Shown here piece by piece: positions 43,607 to 51,076 of a stretch of 64,000 bases of DNA. The position numbers and the translations under genes are program-made. Origin of the DNA: Thermoactinomyces mirandus (GTDB lineage Bacteria; Bacillota; Bacilli; Thermoactinomycetales; Thermoactinomycetaceae); contig NZ_JACEOL010000029.1 in the NCBI RefSeq assembly GCF_013868055.1, forward strand, positions 1 through 64,000, given 5' to 3'. The notes beneath the pieces are model-generated. The model saw nothing but the letters and a program-made list of their open reading frames with translations, was not told the origin of the DNA and did no database searches. Every line of letters starts with the position of its first letter. Positions within the stretch are counted from its first letter, which is position 1.

Positions 43607-46144
43607 TTAATCTTTATCCAGTTTCTGTTTCGTTTCAAACAAAAATTGCATGCATTCAAAAGGTGTTTTATTCATCAGGTCCCATTTGCGCAGGGCGTCC
43701 AGTACCTCTTTTTCCACAGCAGGGATTGTTTCAGAAACAGCCTGACCTGAATCGGGAGCCGCTTCATCCACAGGCAGATCGCCAAACAGAGACAGCTGTC
43801 CGGACAAAGCCGATGAGGAATTGCTTTTATCCTGAGACCGGGCCTGATCCAGTTCGGACAACAGTTGTTTTGCCCTTTCAATCACCTTGGCAGGGATGCC
43901 TGCCAGTTCGGCGACATGAATTCCATAACTGCGATCCGTTCCTCCCGGGACGATCCGGTGCAGGAAAACAACTTTTCCGTTTCGCTCGATGCACTGGGCA
44001 TGGACATTTACCAGCCGGGGCAATCTTTTTTCCAGTTCCGTCAATTCATGATAATGGGTGGAAAACAATGTTTTTGCCCCGATATGATCATGAATATATT
44101 CCACAATTGCCTGGGCGAGTGCCATTCCGTCATGCGTGGATGTTCCCCGCCCCACTTCGTCCAGCAGAATCAGGCTTCGCCCGGTGGCTTCCTTTAAGGC
44201 ATGACGCGTTTCGGCCATCTCCACCATAAACGTACTCCGCCCGCCAATCAGGTCATCGGCAGCCCCGATGCGGGTAAAAATGCGATCGACAATAGCAATC
44301 TCAGCTTCATCAGCCGGAACAAAACTGCCAATTTGACCCAATATCGTAATCAGGGCGATTTGCCGCATATACGTGCTTTTCCCAGCCATATTGGGCCCCG
44401 TAATCAACAACACCTGGCTGTTTTCGCTGTCCAGCTCCACGTCATTGGCCACAAACTCTCCTGTCCCGGTTACGGCCTCCACAACAGGATGACGGCCGGC
44501 TTTGATCCTGAGATGATTGCCATTATGCACCTCTGGACGAACATAATGATACCTTTTGGCAACGAGAGCAAATGCATGCAATACATCCAGTTCGGCTACA
44601 CGCTCCGAGAGTGCCTGCAGGCGGTGAACCTGGCCGGCAATCTTTTCTCTTACCCGGGTAAACAGTTCATATTCAAGTTCCACTGATTTTTCCGAAGCAT
44701 TCAGGATTAACTGTTCCCGTTCCTTCAATTCCGGAGTGATAAACCGTTCTGAATTGGCCAGTGTTTGTTTGCGGTGATAACGCTGTTCCGGGACCAGATG
44801 GAGATTTGATTTGGTCACTTCAATATAGTAGCCAAACACGCGATTGTACCGGATCTTCAAGGACTTGATGCCGGTCTGTTCCCTTTCTTTCTGTTCCAGT
44901 TCGGCAATCCAGCTTTTCCCGTCCTTTTGGATCGAACGCAACTTGTCCAGTTCCGGGTTATACCCTTCGCGAATGATTCCGCCTTCTTTTACGGAAATTG
45001 GCGGTTCATCTGTAATCGCTTCTGCAATCAGCGACTGCAAATCTCCGCATTCATCCATTTCTTCTGCCAGTTGCCTGAGCGGCTTGCAGTTCGTCTCCGC
45101 CAGCCTCTTCTTCAACCGGGGAATTATGGACAGGGAACGGCTGACACTGTTCAAATCGCGCCCGTTGGCTGATCCGTAAGAAATCCGGGCCGCTAGCCGT
45201 TCCAGATCGTACACCTGCTTCATCATGTCCCGGACTTCATCCAGCATGAGGAAATCGTCCAGAAAAGCCTGCACCATATTTTGGCGCCGCCTGATCTCAT
45301 TTATCGTTAACAGCGGCTTGTCCAGCCACTTTTTTAACATACGGCTTCCCATCGCCGTTGCGGTTTGATCCAGCAGCCACAGTAAAGAGCCTCTTTTTTT
45401 CCCTTCCCCCAAGGTTGACCACAATTCCAGGTTTTTCCTGGCGGTTTCATCCAAAATCATGTATTGCCTGGCGTCGTATCGGTTTAATCGCTGTATATGA
45501 TGCAAAGCGCGTTTCTGCGTCTGCTTGAGATAGGAGAACAGCAAACAAACCACTCTCTGCAGATAAGGGGTGTTGCAAGCCTCTTTATACTGCGGGAATT
45601 GATCAGGCAATTCCTCTTCCAATTCTCTCTCCGATTTTGCATCTATGGAATAAGGAGTGATCAAACACTTCAAACGGATCTCAAGCCGCTCCTTTAAAAC
45701 AGAGATTGTAGCCAATGTTTCATCCAAGACGATTTCTTTGGGCTGATAGGATGATATTTCCCCCATGATCAGTTCAAGGGAACCCGTCAGCTCGGTGATG
45801 TAACATTCTCCGGTCGACAGGTCCACTGCGGCAAGCGCAACATGATCTTCGGTTCCGGTCAGAGTCAGCAAAAAGTTGTTTTCCTGGTCCACCAGCATGT
45901 CATCTTCAATAATGGTACCGGGAGTAATCACCCGAACCACTTCCCGTTTCACAACGCCCTTGGCTGCTGCCGGATTTTCCACCTGTTCACAAATTGCCAC
46001 TTTATATCCCTTGTCAATAAGGCGCTCCACATAAGTGTGGGCCGAATGGTAAGGAACACCGCACATGGGAATCCGTTCGGAACCGCCATCACGGCTGGTT
46101 AACGTAATCTCCAGTTCTTCCACAGCTTTTTTGGCATCTTCAAA
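43607..46144 (-). CDS. mutS: MutS, exon 2 (codons 35 to 879)
   Basis: Main part of the mismatch-recognition ATPase, 845 codons plus stop, starting at the splice site with FEDAKKAVEELEITLTSRDG. Domains: rest of domain I (RIPMCGVPYHSAHTYVERL), connector, lever/clamp, and ATPase with Walker A LITGPNMAGKSTYMRQIALI, signature STFMVEMAE, Walker B LILLDEVGRGTSTHDGMALA and the His of FSTHYHELT. The C-terminal tail ends in a short dimerisation segment. Without splicing, only an N-terminally cut protein could start internally, for example at MEELEIT (46123). That form would lack the F-Y-E mismatch-reading motif. Together with exon 1 the protein is 879 residues, normal for MutS. Confidence 0.93.
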   Translation of the reverse strand, partial: FEDAKKAVEELEITLTSRDGGSERIPMCGVPYHSAHTYVERLIDKGYKVAICEQVENPAAAKGVVKREVVRVITPGTIIEDDMLVDQENNFLLTLTGTEDHVALAAVDLSTGECYITELTGSLELIMGEISSYQPKEIVLDETLATISVLKERLEIRLKCLITPYSIDAKSERELEEELPDQFPQYKEACNTPYLQRVVCLLFSYLKQTQKRALHHIQRLNRYDARQYMILDETARKNLELWSTLGEGKKRGSLLWLLDQTATAMGSRMLKKWLDKPLLTINEIRRRQNMVQAFLDDFLMLDEVRDMMKQVYDLERLAARISYGSANGRDLNSVSRSLSIIPRLKKRLAETNCKPLRQLAEEMDECGDLQSLIAEAITDEPPISVKEGGIIREGYNPELDKLRSIQKDGKSWIAELEQKEREQTGIKSLKIRYNRVFGYYIEVTKSNLHLVPEQRYHRKQTLANSERFITPELKEREQLILNASEKSVELEYELFTRVREKIAGQVHRLQALSERVAELDVLHAFALVAKRYHYVRPEVHNGNHLRIKAGRHPVVEAVTGTGEFVANDVELDSENSQVLLITGPNMAGKSTYMRQIALITILGQIGSFVPADEAEIAIVDRIFTRIGAADDLIGGRSTFMVEMAETRHALKEATGRSLILLDEVGRGTSTHDGMALAQAIVEYIHDHIGAKTLFSTHYHELTELEKRLPRLVNVHAQCIERNGKVVFLHRIVPGGTDRSYGIHVAELAGIPAKVIERAKQLLSELDQARSQDKSNSSSALSGQLSLFGDLPVDEAAPDSGQAVSETIPAVEKEVLDALRKWDLMNKTPFECMQFLFETKQKLDKD

Positions 46145-46206
46145 GTAGAGTAGGAATTTGGCGCCTTGCCCCCTTGCGGGCGGCAGGTTTCCAAAAACCC
46201 CTCTCC

Positions 46207-46240
46207 GAACCGTACGTACACCTCTCAGCGTATACGGCTC
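46207..46240 (-). ncRNA. Group II intron domain V
   Basis: A 34-nt hairpin on the minus strand beginning GAGCCGTATACG with the AGC catalytic triad at nt 2-4, a GAGA tetraloop and the closing arm TACGTACGGTTC. This is the most conserved catalytic piece of group II introns and appears intact. The maturase stop codon (TGA) lies inside it. Confidence 0.92.
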
Positions 46241-47646
46241 TCCGCCTGCTCCGAAATCCGGCTCATACCTGGTGATCTTTCAAAGAATTTATCCTGTTTT
46301 CGTTCTGGAATCCGATCCACGTCATCTTGCAGGATTGGACTGGAATTATGCGCAAATCCACCGTCATAAAGCTTTATCAATTCTGACCCGTCATCTGTTT
46401 CCGTAACAACCGCAAATTTTCCCTCATGCAAATACTTCTGCATAATCTTCCGCACTGATTTTTTATATTTGAAAGCCAACGTTTTAACCATGCTGTATTT
46501 GATGAAATGGTGAAACCTTGACATGACACTGGCATTGTCCGCAAGCCGGTAATAATTGTACATACTTTGGATCACCGCATTGCAGACTGATAAAATTTCC
46601 GGATCGCCAAGCTTGACCAGATCGCTCCGGTGCACTGGCTTTAACAGGCCGTTTTGGCCGGTCTTGACTGCTTTCAGGCCATGTAGTCTACTTACCCAAA
46701 TATCATGCGGAAGATAAAGTTTGCATCTCTTTTTAACCAAAATGTCATATCCAAGAAACCTTGTCGGTTTTCCGGCATGTCTTACCGTGAAGTGTTCTTG
46801 TGGATGCGGGATTTTCAATTGGCATTGTACAAACTGTGCCACCTGATCCCTGATAATCCCGGCTTCCCGCTTAGATCCATTCACCCCAAGCAGCATCTCT
46901 CCCCCATATCTCACATACACCAGGCGCCTGCCGGCCGGTTTTGCCATTTTCTCCACACGATTTTCCGGCAGCAGGTTTCCCTTGTACGGCGGATCAGCCA
47001 GCTTTTTTACATACATGTCCAGTTCGTGAAAATATATATTTGCCAGGATCGGACCGATGATTCCTCCAATCGGGGTTCCGCTGTATGTTTGCTGAAACTG
47101 CCAGTCATTCAGCGCTCCCGTCCGCAAAAACTTGTTGATCAGCCGGATAAATTTTTCATCCATGATTCTTTTTCGCAAAATCACGCGAAGCAGCTGCAGG
47201 TCAATGGATGAAAAAAAAGGATGAAGATCAGCATGAATCATCCAGTTCACATTGATAAAATCCCGCTTTACCTGCAAAAGGGCCGTATGGCAACTGCGCC
47301 TGGGCCGAAACCCATGCGAATCGTTGGAAAAAACCCCCTCATATATCGCTTCGAGAAGCATCCTGACAATTTCCTGCACCAACGAATCGTGAAAACGTCC
47401 CTGGCGGGAATCGGCAATTGCTTCAGGTTGATACCTTTCTGCCTTTAAATCGGCGATCAGCTGGTGAATGGAACGGAAAAAGGTTTCCTGGTTCTGTTTC
47501 TTTACTGATCTCTTTTTGGCAAGCTTGCGGTAAGCCAGACAATAAAATTGCCGGTTGTACAGATTTCGATAAATCCTTTGAAATTTGTAATTCTGGTCAC
47601 CAGATTTTGCAGCCAGACTGTTCAATACATACTCAGGATTTCTCAT
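46225..47646 (-). CDS. Intron-encoded maturase with destroyed reverse-transcriptase site
   Basis: A 473-residue protein of the group II intron RT/maturase family. Clear family regions: MRNPEYVLNSL start, DSLVQEIVRMLLEAIYEGVF, HGFRPRRSCHTALLQVK, ILANIYFHELDMYV, FLGYDIL. Domain X at about 330-430 is well kept (GDPEILSVCNAVIQSMYNYY, FHHFIKYSMVKTLAFKYKKS). But the catalytic YADD is YGGE (residues 247-250), the PQGG loop is PIGG (192-195), and the segment holding the RPLGIP motif is deleted around residue 80. No HNH endonuclease domain follows. So DNA copying is very unlikely while RNA-splicing help is plausible. It starts 578 nt into the intron, behind GTGAGG. Confidence 0.9.
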   Translation of the reverse strand: MRNPEYVLNSLAAKSGDQNYKFQRIYRNLYNRQFYCLAYRKLAKKRSVKKQNQETFFRSIHQLIADLKAERYQPEAIADSRQGRFHDSLVQEIVRMLLEAIYEGVFSNDSHGFRPRRSCHTALLQVKRDFINVNWMIHADLHPFFSSIDLQLLRVILRKRIMDEKFIRLINKFLRTGALNDWQFQQTYSGTPIGGIIGPILANIYFHELDMYVKKLADPPYKGNLLPENRVEKMAKPAGRRLVYVRYGGEMLLGVNGSKREAGIIRDQVAQFVQCQLKIPHPQEHFTVRHAGKPTRFLGYDILVKKRCKLYLPHDIWVSRLHGLKAVKTGQNGLLKPVHRSDLVKLGDPEILSVCNAVIQSMYNYYRLADNASVMSRFHHFIKYSMVKTLAFKYKKSVRKIMQKYLHEGKFAVVTETDDGSELIKLYDGGFAHNSSPILQDDVDRIPERKQDKFFERSPGMSRISEQAESRIR

Positions 47647-47919
47647 AAAGCCTCACGCTTCTTCCCTTGCAGTATGGAACTTGAGCATGCTGCTCCCCTT
47701 CGCCATGTACCAGGCTTTCCCTGGCTCGGACTACTACTGGAGCTCCGTCACCATATCGGATATTCAGATCCGTTGATCATAGCTGTAAAGCCAGCATTCC
47801 GACTTAGGTGATCCCCATTTAGACTTGCAGAGACATGGCTTGTTGTGATGTCGGATGTGACGTTCGTCCGTTACCTCTGTCCGAGGTTGCCCAGCCGCGG
47901 GACGCATTCTTCTCTGTGC

Positions 47920-47944
47920 AATTCGCCATGTTTTCATGCGAATT
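47920..47944 (-). other. EBS1 hairpin of the intron
   Basis: Perfect 7-bp stem AATTCGC / GCGAATT with an 11-nt loop ATGAAAACATG on the intron RNA strand. The loop contains AAACAT, complementary to ATGTTT, the last six nucleotides of mutS exon 1. This fits the EBS1-IBS1 pairing that fixes the 5' splice site. Confidence 0.75.
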
Positions 47945-48224
47945 ACCACGGCTGCATGACGTACACAGCTACCTTCCGTCATGGACTACGAGCGGTCGGC
48001 TTGGACTGTCATTCAGGCAATCAAGCTTTCATCCTCATTCACAACCTTTCATCTCGCCACGCAGTCGCACCATGGTAGCTTGGTGACTTGTGACTTTACC
48101 AACATGCTACACTCTCCCTCGGGTTTCCCCTCCGGATCAGTTGGTTGATGATAGGTGATATCAATGCGTCCTGCACCTACTGCCCTGCCAGGAGCAGATT
48201 CCCTGTAAGCCCTTATGGGCGCAC

Positions 48225-48326
48225 AAACATTTCGTAAAAATCGCCTAATCGAAAAAATAAGAAGGCATCTGGATACTGTGCCTTGATCGACAGATACTGC
48301 TGTATCATCGGAGTATATTTTGCCAA
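48225..48326 (-). CDS. mutS: MutS, exon 1 (codons 1 to 34)
   Basis: The true start of mutS. A TTG codon at 48326-48324, with GGAGG 9 nt upstream, opens [20 protein letters not shown] and runs on to [13 protein letters not shown], exactly 34 codons, before the intron boundary. This is the canonical N-terminus of MutS, including the F-Y-E motif (residues 30-32) whose Phe stacks on mismatches. It is too short to be noticed as a gene alone and would be lost in an annotation that starts at the internal ATG. Confidence 0.92.
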
Positions 48327-48403
48327 AGCTCTCTGCCTCCGTCACTATAATTTTTTACTGCAATATTTTAACATGAATTGGCACACCGTCCCACTTTTTT
48401 CGC

Positions 48404-49789
48404 TCATTTTTTCCGTTGATAGGGCGGAAGTTGCCATGCTTTCCGGATATCCCGGGATTCATTCCACGTCGATCCCGATGAGATATACTTATAAAAATTA
48501 TCCAAATAATGCCTGTTCCTTTCATAGTGGGGGCATTTCTTCAATTCATTCCATAAAACAGGAAACCATTTTGCCAATAAGTCCTTATCCCCCTGGTAAT
48601 AGGCTTCCTGCACCTGTTGGCATGAAAGCGGAAAATATTTGAAATGACGATAATGCAGGGCAACCAATTTGGCAACGACAAAAACGCCTTTGGTTAACGT
48701 GGGAGAAATCAGCCAGCTGGGCAAGGTCCGATATTCAAACCCGCCATGTTTCTGATATCGGAAATCTCCCAAAAAGCCATATTTGGGGCGCCGTCCGATT
48801 CCCTGGGGATCTTCTGCAATGGCCAGCAACAACGCCAGATAATTGTCCAGGGCACGCAATAATTTAAAGTTGAGAAAAATGCCGCTAAAATGGATATGGC
48901 CTCCCAACGGGAAAGCATGGTGGGGCAATGCACCGGCCAACCACTTTGCAGGGACTCGTCCGGTCTTTTTTACGGCATACTGCAGTCCTTTATAAATACT
49001 GATCGCGAGTGTCCTCGGGTCCGGTGTCGGTTCCGGGCGCAGTTCAACCAGCGGCTTATGGGAGCGGTTTTGTCCCATCCATATCGCATCACATCCTACC
49101 TTTCCGTTTCTCGGGAAAAAGTTGGAAGCAATCAAAATGCTCCCGGTTCTCCCTTCCATAATAAATTCCGGATCTGCTCCCATTACAACATCTTCCCATC
49201 TGCTTTCCGGCGATTCAACACATTTATTGACATATTCCTGTACCGCTTTGATAAATGCCTGCTCCATTTCGGCATTTAGCCGGGGACCGGGAATCACCTG
49301 CTGGACAAAATATCTTTGGTTAGATCCAACTCCCATACGGATTAATCCGTAATCCAATCCCAACGCATACAGGGCCCGGATCGCCCAGTTTTTTATTTTC
49401 CGCACTTCACGGGACTTATCCTGATCAGATATCCGTTGAAATGAATCCCGCTGCCTCTTCCGATCTGCCAGCCAGGCATTAAACTGCCGGGAACGATAAA
49501 CAACCAATACTTTGGTCTGGAAAACAGCGACCAAATACTCCCGCAAAGGATGAATATTGACATACACCGGTACACCATGCATGCGCAAGATTCGATTCCG
49601 GATCAAGGGATTTTTGCTCTTTTCTACCTGCTCCTCTTCATTTAATACTAAAATGGAATCTGATAACGATACAAGTCCGCTATTTTCCAAATGAATGGTA
49701 GAAGCCAGCTTTCTTTTTTTCTCGACAATCATGCTTTTCAAAGATTGTTTATTGTTTGAACTCAGACAAGGAAGGGTAACGGCTCCCAT
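48404..49789 (-). CDS. Amidoligase-like protein (phage-type COOH-NH2 ligase 2 family)
   Basis: A 461-residue protein of the putative amidoligase group (ATP-grasp/GCS-like superfamily). The core lies at about 200-390: VVMGADPEFIMEGR, NGKVGCDAIWMGQNRSHKPLVELRPEPTPDP and FPLGGHIHFSG with acidic and His residues that would bind Mg-ATP, then FEYRTLPSWLISP. The N-terminal 200 residues are less conserved. Such enzymes are predicted to form amide or peptide bonds. It sits between cotE and mutS, an insertion compared with Bacillus, behind a candidate mother-cell promoter, which suggests cross-linking or modification of spore-coat material. Activity is a prediction. Confidence 0.75.
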   Translation of the reverse strand: MGAVTLPCLSSNNKQSLKSMIVEKKRKLASTIHLENSGLVSLSDSILVLNEEEQVEKSKNPLIRNRILRMHGVPVYVNIHPLREYLVAVFQTKVLVVYRSRQFNAWLADRKRQRDSFQRISDQDKSREVRKIKNWAIRALYALGLDYGLIRMGVGSNQRYFVQQVIPGPRLNAEMEQAFIKAVQEYVNKCVESPESRWEDVVMGADPEFIMEGRTGSILIASNFFPRNGKVGCDAIWMGQNRSHKPLVELRPEPTPDPRTLAISIYKGLQYAVKKTGRVPAKWLAGALPHHAFPLGGHIHFSGIFLNFKLLRALDNYLALLLAIAEDPQGIGRRPKYGFLGDFRYQKHGGFEYRTLPSWLISPTLTKGVFVVAKLVALHYRHFKYFPLSCQQVQEAYYQGDKDLLAKWFPVLWNELKKCPHYERNRHYLDNFYKYISSGSTWNESRDIRKAWQLPPYQRKK

Positions 49790-49841
49790 AACCTTTCCCC
49801 TTTCTGTTCGGTACCACTCTCCGGCAAGAGCATTGTTGCTC

Positions 49842-49870
49842 TATGTTATGTTGTAATTTAACGTTTGGTT
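49842..49870 (-). promoter_or_regulatory. Candidate sigma-K-type promoter of the amidoligase gene
   Basis: Minus strand AACC at -35 (49867-49870), 16-nt spacer, CATAACATA at -10 (49842-49850), matching the sigma-K pattern AC ... CATA-N3-TA. It would leave a leader of about 45 nt. The cotE terminator lies just upstream, so the gene needs its own promoter. Confidence 0.45.
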
Positions 49871-49896
49871 AAAAGTAGTTTTTTACTGAAAAAAGC

Positions 49897-49929
49897 AAAA
49901 ATTAACTGCTGACGATCATGCCAGCAGTT
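49897..49929 (-). terminator. Terminator after cotE
   Basis: Minus strand AACTGCTG ... CAGCAGTT stem followed by AATTTTT. Confidence 0.75.
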
Positions 49930-49957
49930 GCCCAAAAACTGATTACCTTTTAACACT

Positions 49958-50554
49958 CTAATCCTCCAAATCATCAATAATCAAATCCGGGTCCAAATCA
50001 TCAAAAGATGCTTCATCCAGATCCTCATTCTGCATTTCCCCGTAGCTTCCCACCAGTTCCTTGTCATCCGCTTCAGCATATTCCAATGGATAAACAGGAA
50101 CACATATTTTGGTTTCTCCAACCATTTCAACAACAAACTCTTTTTCAACACGGACAACAACTTCATCCGAATGGGACGCTATGGATGCTTCCACACAATT
50201 GGGAGCCTGTGTCACTGCTGCACTTACTGCTACAGAAGATTCACGGGTATTCCGGTCGTAATAACTCATCGGAACCTGCTCCGTATAATAAACAGTTTCT
50301 TTGATAACATCGGTTTTGGTATTTCCTTTCGTCGAATACCAGATATTCACATCATAACTTCCGCTGACTTCGACAGCTTCGCCAACCTTGCTGCACTCAT
50401 ATTGGTGATTGATTACCCATGCCCCTAATATTGTATGAATGTTTTCCGGCGGACTTACGGTATGGGTTGCCTGTGAAAACTTGCGGCCTTTGCCGCATAC
50501 CGCCTTGGTTAAGATTTGGCGATATTCCACAGCTCTATCTGTATATGACACCAT
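49958..50554 (-). CDS. cotE: Outer spore coat morphogenetic protein CotE
   Basis: A 198-residue protein that builds the interface to the outer spore coat. Similar to Bacillus CotE throughout: YRQILTKAVCGKGRKFSQAT, HTILGAWVINHQYECSKVG, VSGSYDVNIWYSTKGNTKTD, QAPNCVEASI, EFVVEMVGETKICVPV and an acidic tail (DDLDPDLIIDDLED). ATG 50554 has GGAGGAGGG upstream. A sigma-E-like -10 (CATACACT, 50586-50593 on the minus strand) precedes it. It presence marks the organism as a spore former. Confidence 0.95.
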   Translation of the reverse strand: MVSYTDRAVEYRQILTKAVCGKGRKFSQATHTVSPPENIHTILGAWVINHQYECSKVGEAVEVSGSYDVNIWYSTKGNTKTDVIKETVYYTEQVPMSYYDRNTRESSVAVSAAVTQAPNCVEASIASHSDEVVVRVEKEFVVEMVGETKICVPVYPLEYAEADDKELVGSYGEMQNEDLDEASFDDLDPDLIIDDLED

Positions 50555-50585
50555 TCTTCCCTCCTCCAAACATCGTTCACTAACA

Positions 50586-50593
50586 AGTGTATG
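50586..50593 (-). promoter_or_regulatory. Candidate sigma-E-type -10 element of cotE
   Basis: Minus-strand CATACACT about 32 bp before the cotE start resembles the sigma-E -10 consensus; a -35 element is weak. Confidence 0.35.
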
Positions 50594-50616
50594 CAGGGTA
50601 ATCGTCTAGAGTGCCA

Positions 50617-50646
50617 AAAAACCCCACAGAGAATTTTCTGTGGGGC
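50617..50646 (-). terminator. Terminator after ricA
   Basis: Minus strand GGCCCCACAGAA ... TTCTGTGGGG-type stem followed by TTTTTTGG. Confidence 0.85.
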
Positions 50647-50653
50647 CAAATTT

Positions 50654-51076
50654 TTAACATGAACAACCTCGATGACCGCAGTTGCCGCATTTATGATCCA
50701 TTTTTCCGCCTGTTACAACAGAAATTTTTTGTGAGACAGTAGATGCAATCACTTGTTGAATGATTTGCAAAAGGTCGTTTATATCAACCTGGGACTGCTG
50801 GTACTCACGGACAATCGGAAGGCTTTCCAGTTCGTGGTTCAGCTGGTCCAGTTCTTTTTCCAACAGGCGGGCATATTCCGTTTTCTGATAATGCCTGGCC
50901 ACCACCCATTCCTTTTGTTTGTGCCTGATTACATCAATCCGTTTTTGGACGGTTTCACTGTTTTGCACCTGCTGTTCAGCAGCGCGAAATCTTTTGATCT
51001 CTTCACTTTCCTGGATCAGTTCTGCAAATTGACGGGCACGTTTCAGGACCGGATGATTTTCAGGGATGGGTTCCAT
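50654..51076 (-). CDS. ricA: RicA (YmcA) family RNA-maturation factor
   Basis: A 140-residue helical YlbF/YmcA-like protein. The body ([20 protein letters not shown] ... [20 protein letters not shown]) is followed by a C-terminal cysteine cluster [15 protein letters not shown]. In Bacillus, RicA with RicF and RicT binds two 4Fe-4S clusters and guides RNase Y cleavage, affecting competence, sporulation and biofilm. It overlaps miaB by 17 bp, giving the conserved miaB-ymcA-cotE order. RicF and RicT are not in this window. Confidence 0.9.
   Translation of the reverse strand: MEPIPENHPVLKRARQFAELIQESEEIKRFRAAEQQVQNSETVQKRIDVIRHKQKEWVVARHYQKTEYARLLEKELDQLNHELESLPIVREYQQSQVDINDLLQIIQQVIASTVSQKISVVTGGKMDHKCGNCGHRGCSC

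Larger units (their letters stand above)
46145..48224 (-). mobile_element. Group II intron inserted in mutS
   Basis: A 2,080-bp intron read on the minus strand. 5' end GTGCGCCCATAAGGGC, the GUGYG-type start; 3' end CCTACTCTAC, with the final AY. Joining the flanks restores mutS in frame (GAAATGTTT | TTTGAAGATGCC, giving FYEMF-FEDAKK). Domain V is at 46207-46240 and domain VI follows with a bulged A at 46151, 7 nt from the 3' end. Domain VI carries an extra GC-rich hairpin. An EBS1 loop in domain I (47920-47944) is complementary to the last six exon nucleotides. It encodes a maturase in domain IV. The intron lies in the sense direction, as needed for splicing. Confidence 0.95.

Noticed and set aside
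43607-46123. MutS starting at the internal ATG 46123 as a naturally short protein
   Set aside because: The missing N-terminus, including FYE, is found in frame at 48225-48326 on the other side of an intron with proper ends.
48049-48345. A 98-codon minus-strand frame covering mutS exon 1 and the intron 5' end
   Set aside because: It runs in a different frame through exon 1 and intron domain I; the exon-1 frame has a ribosome site and MutS identity.
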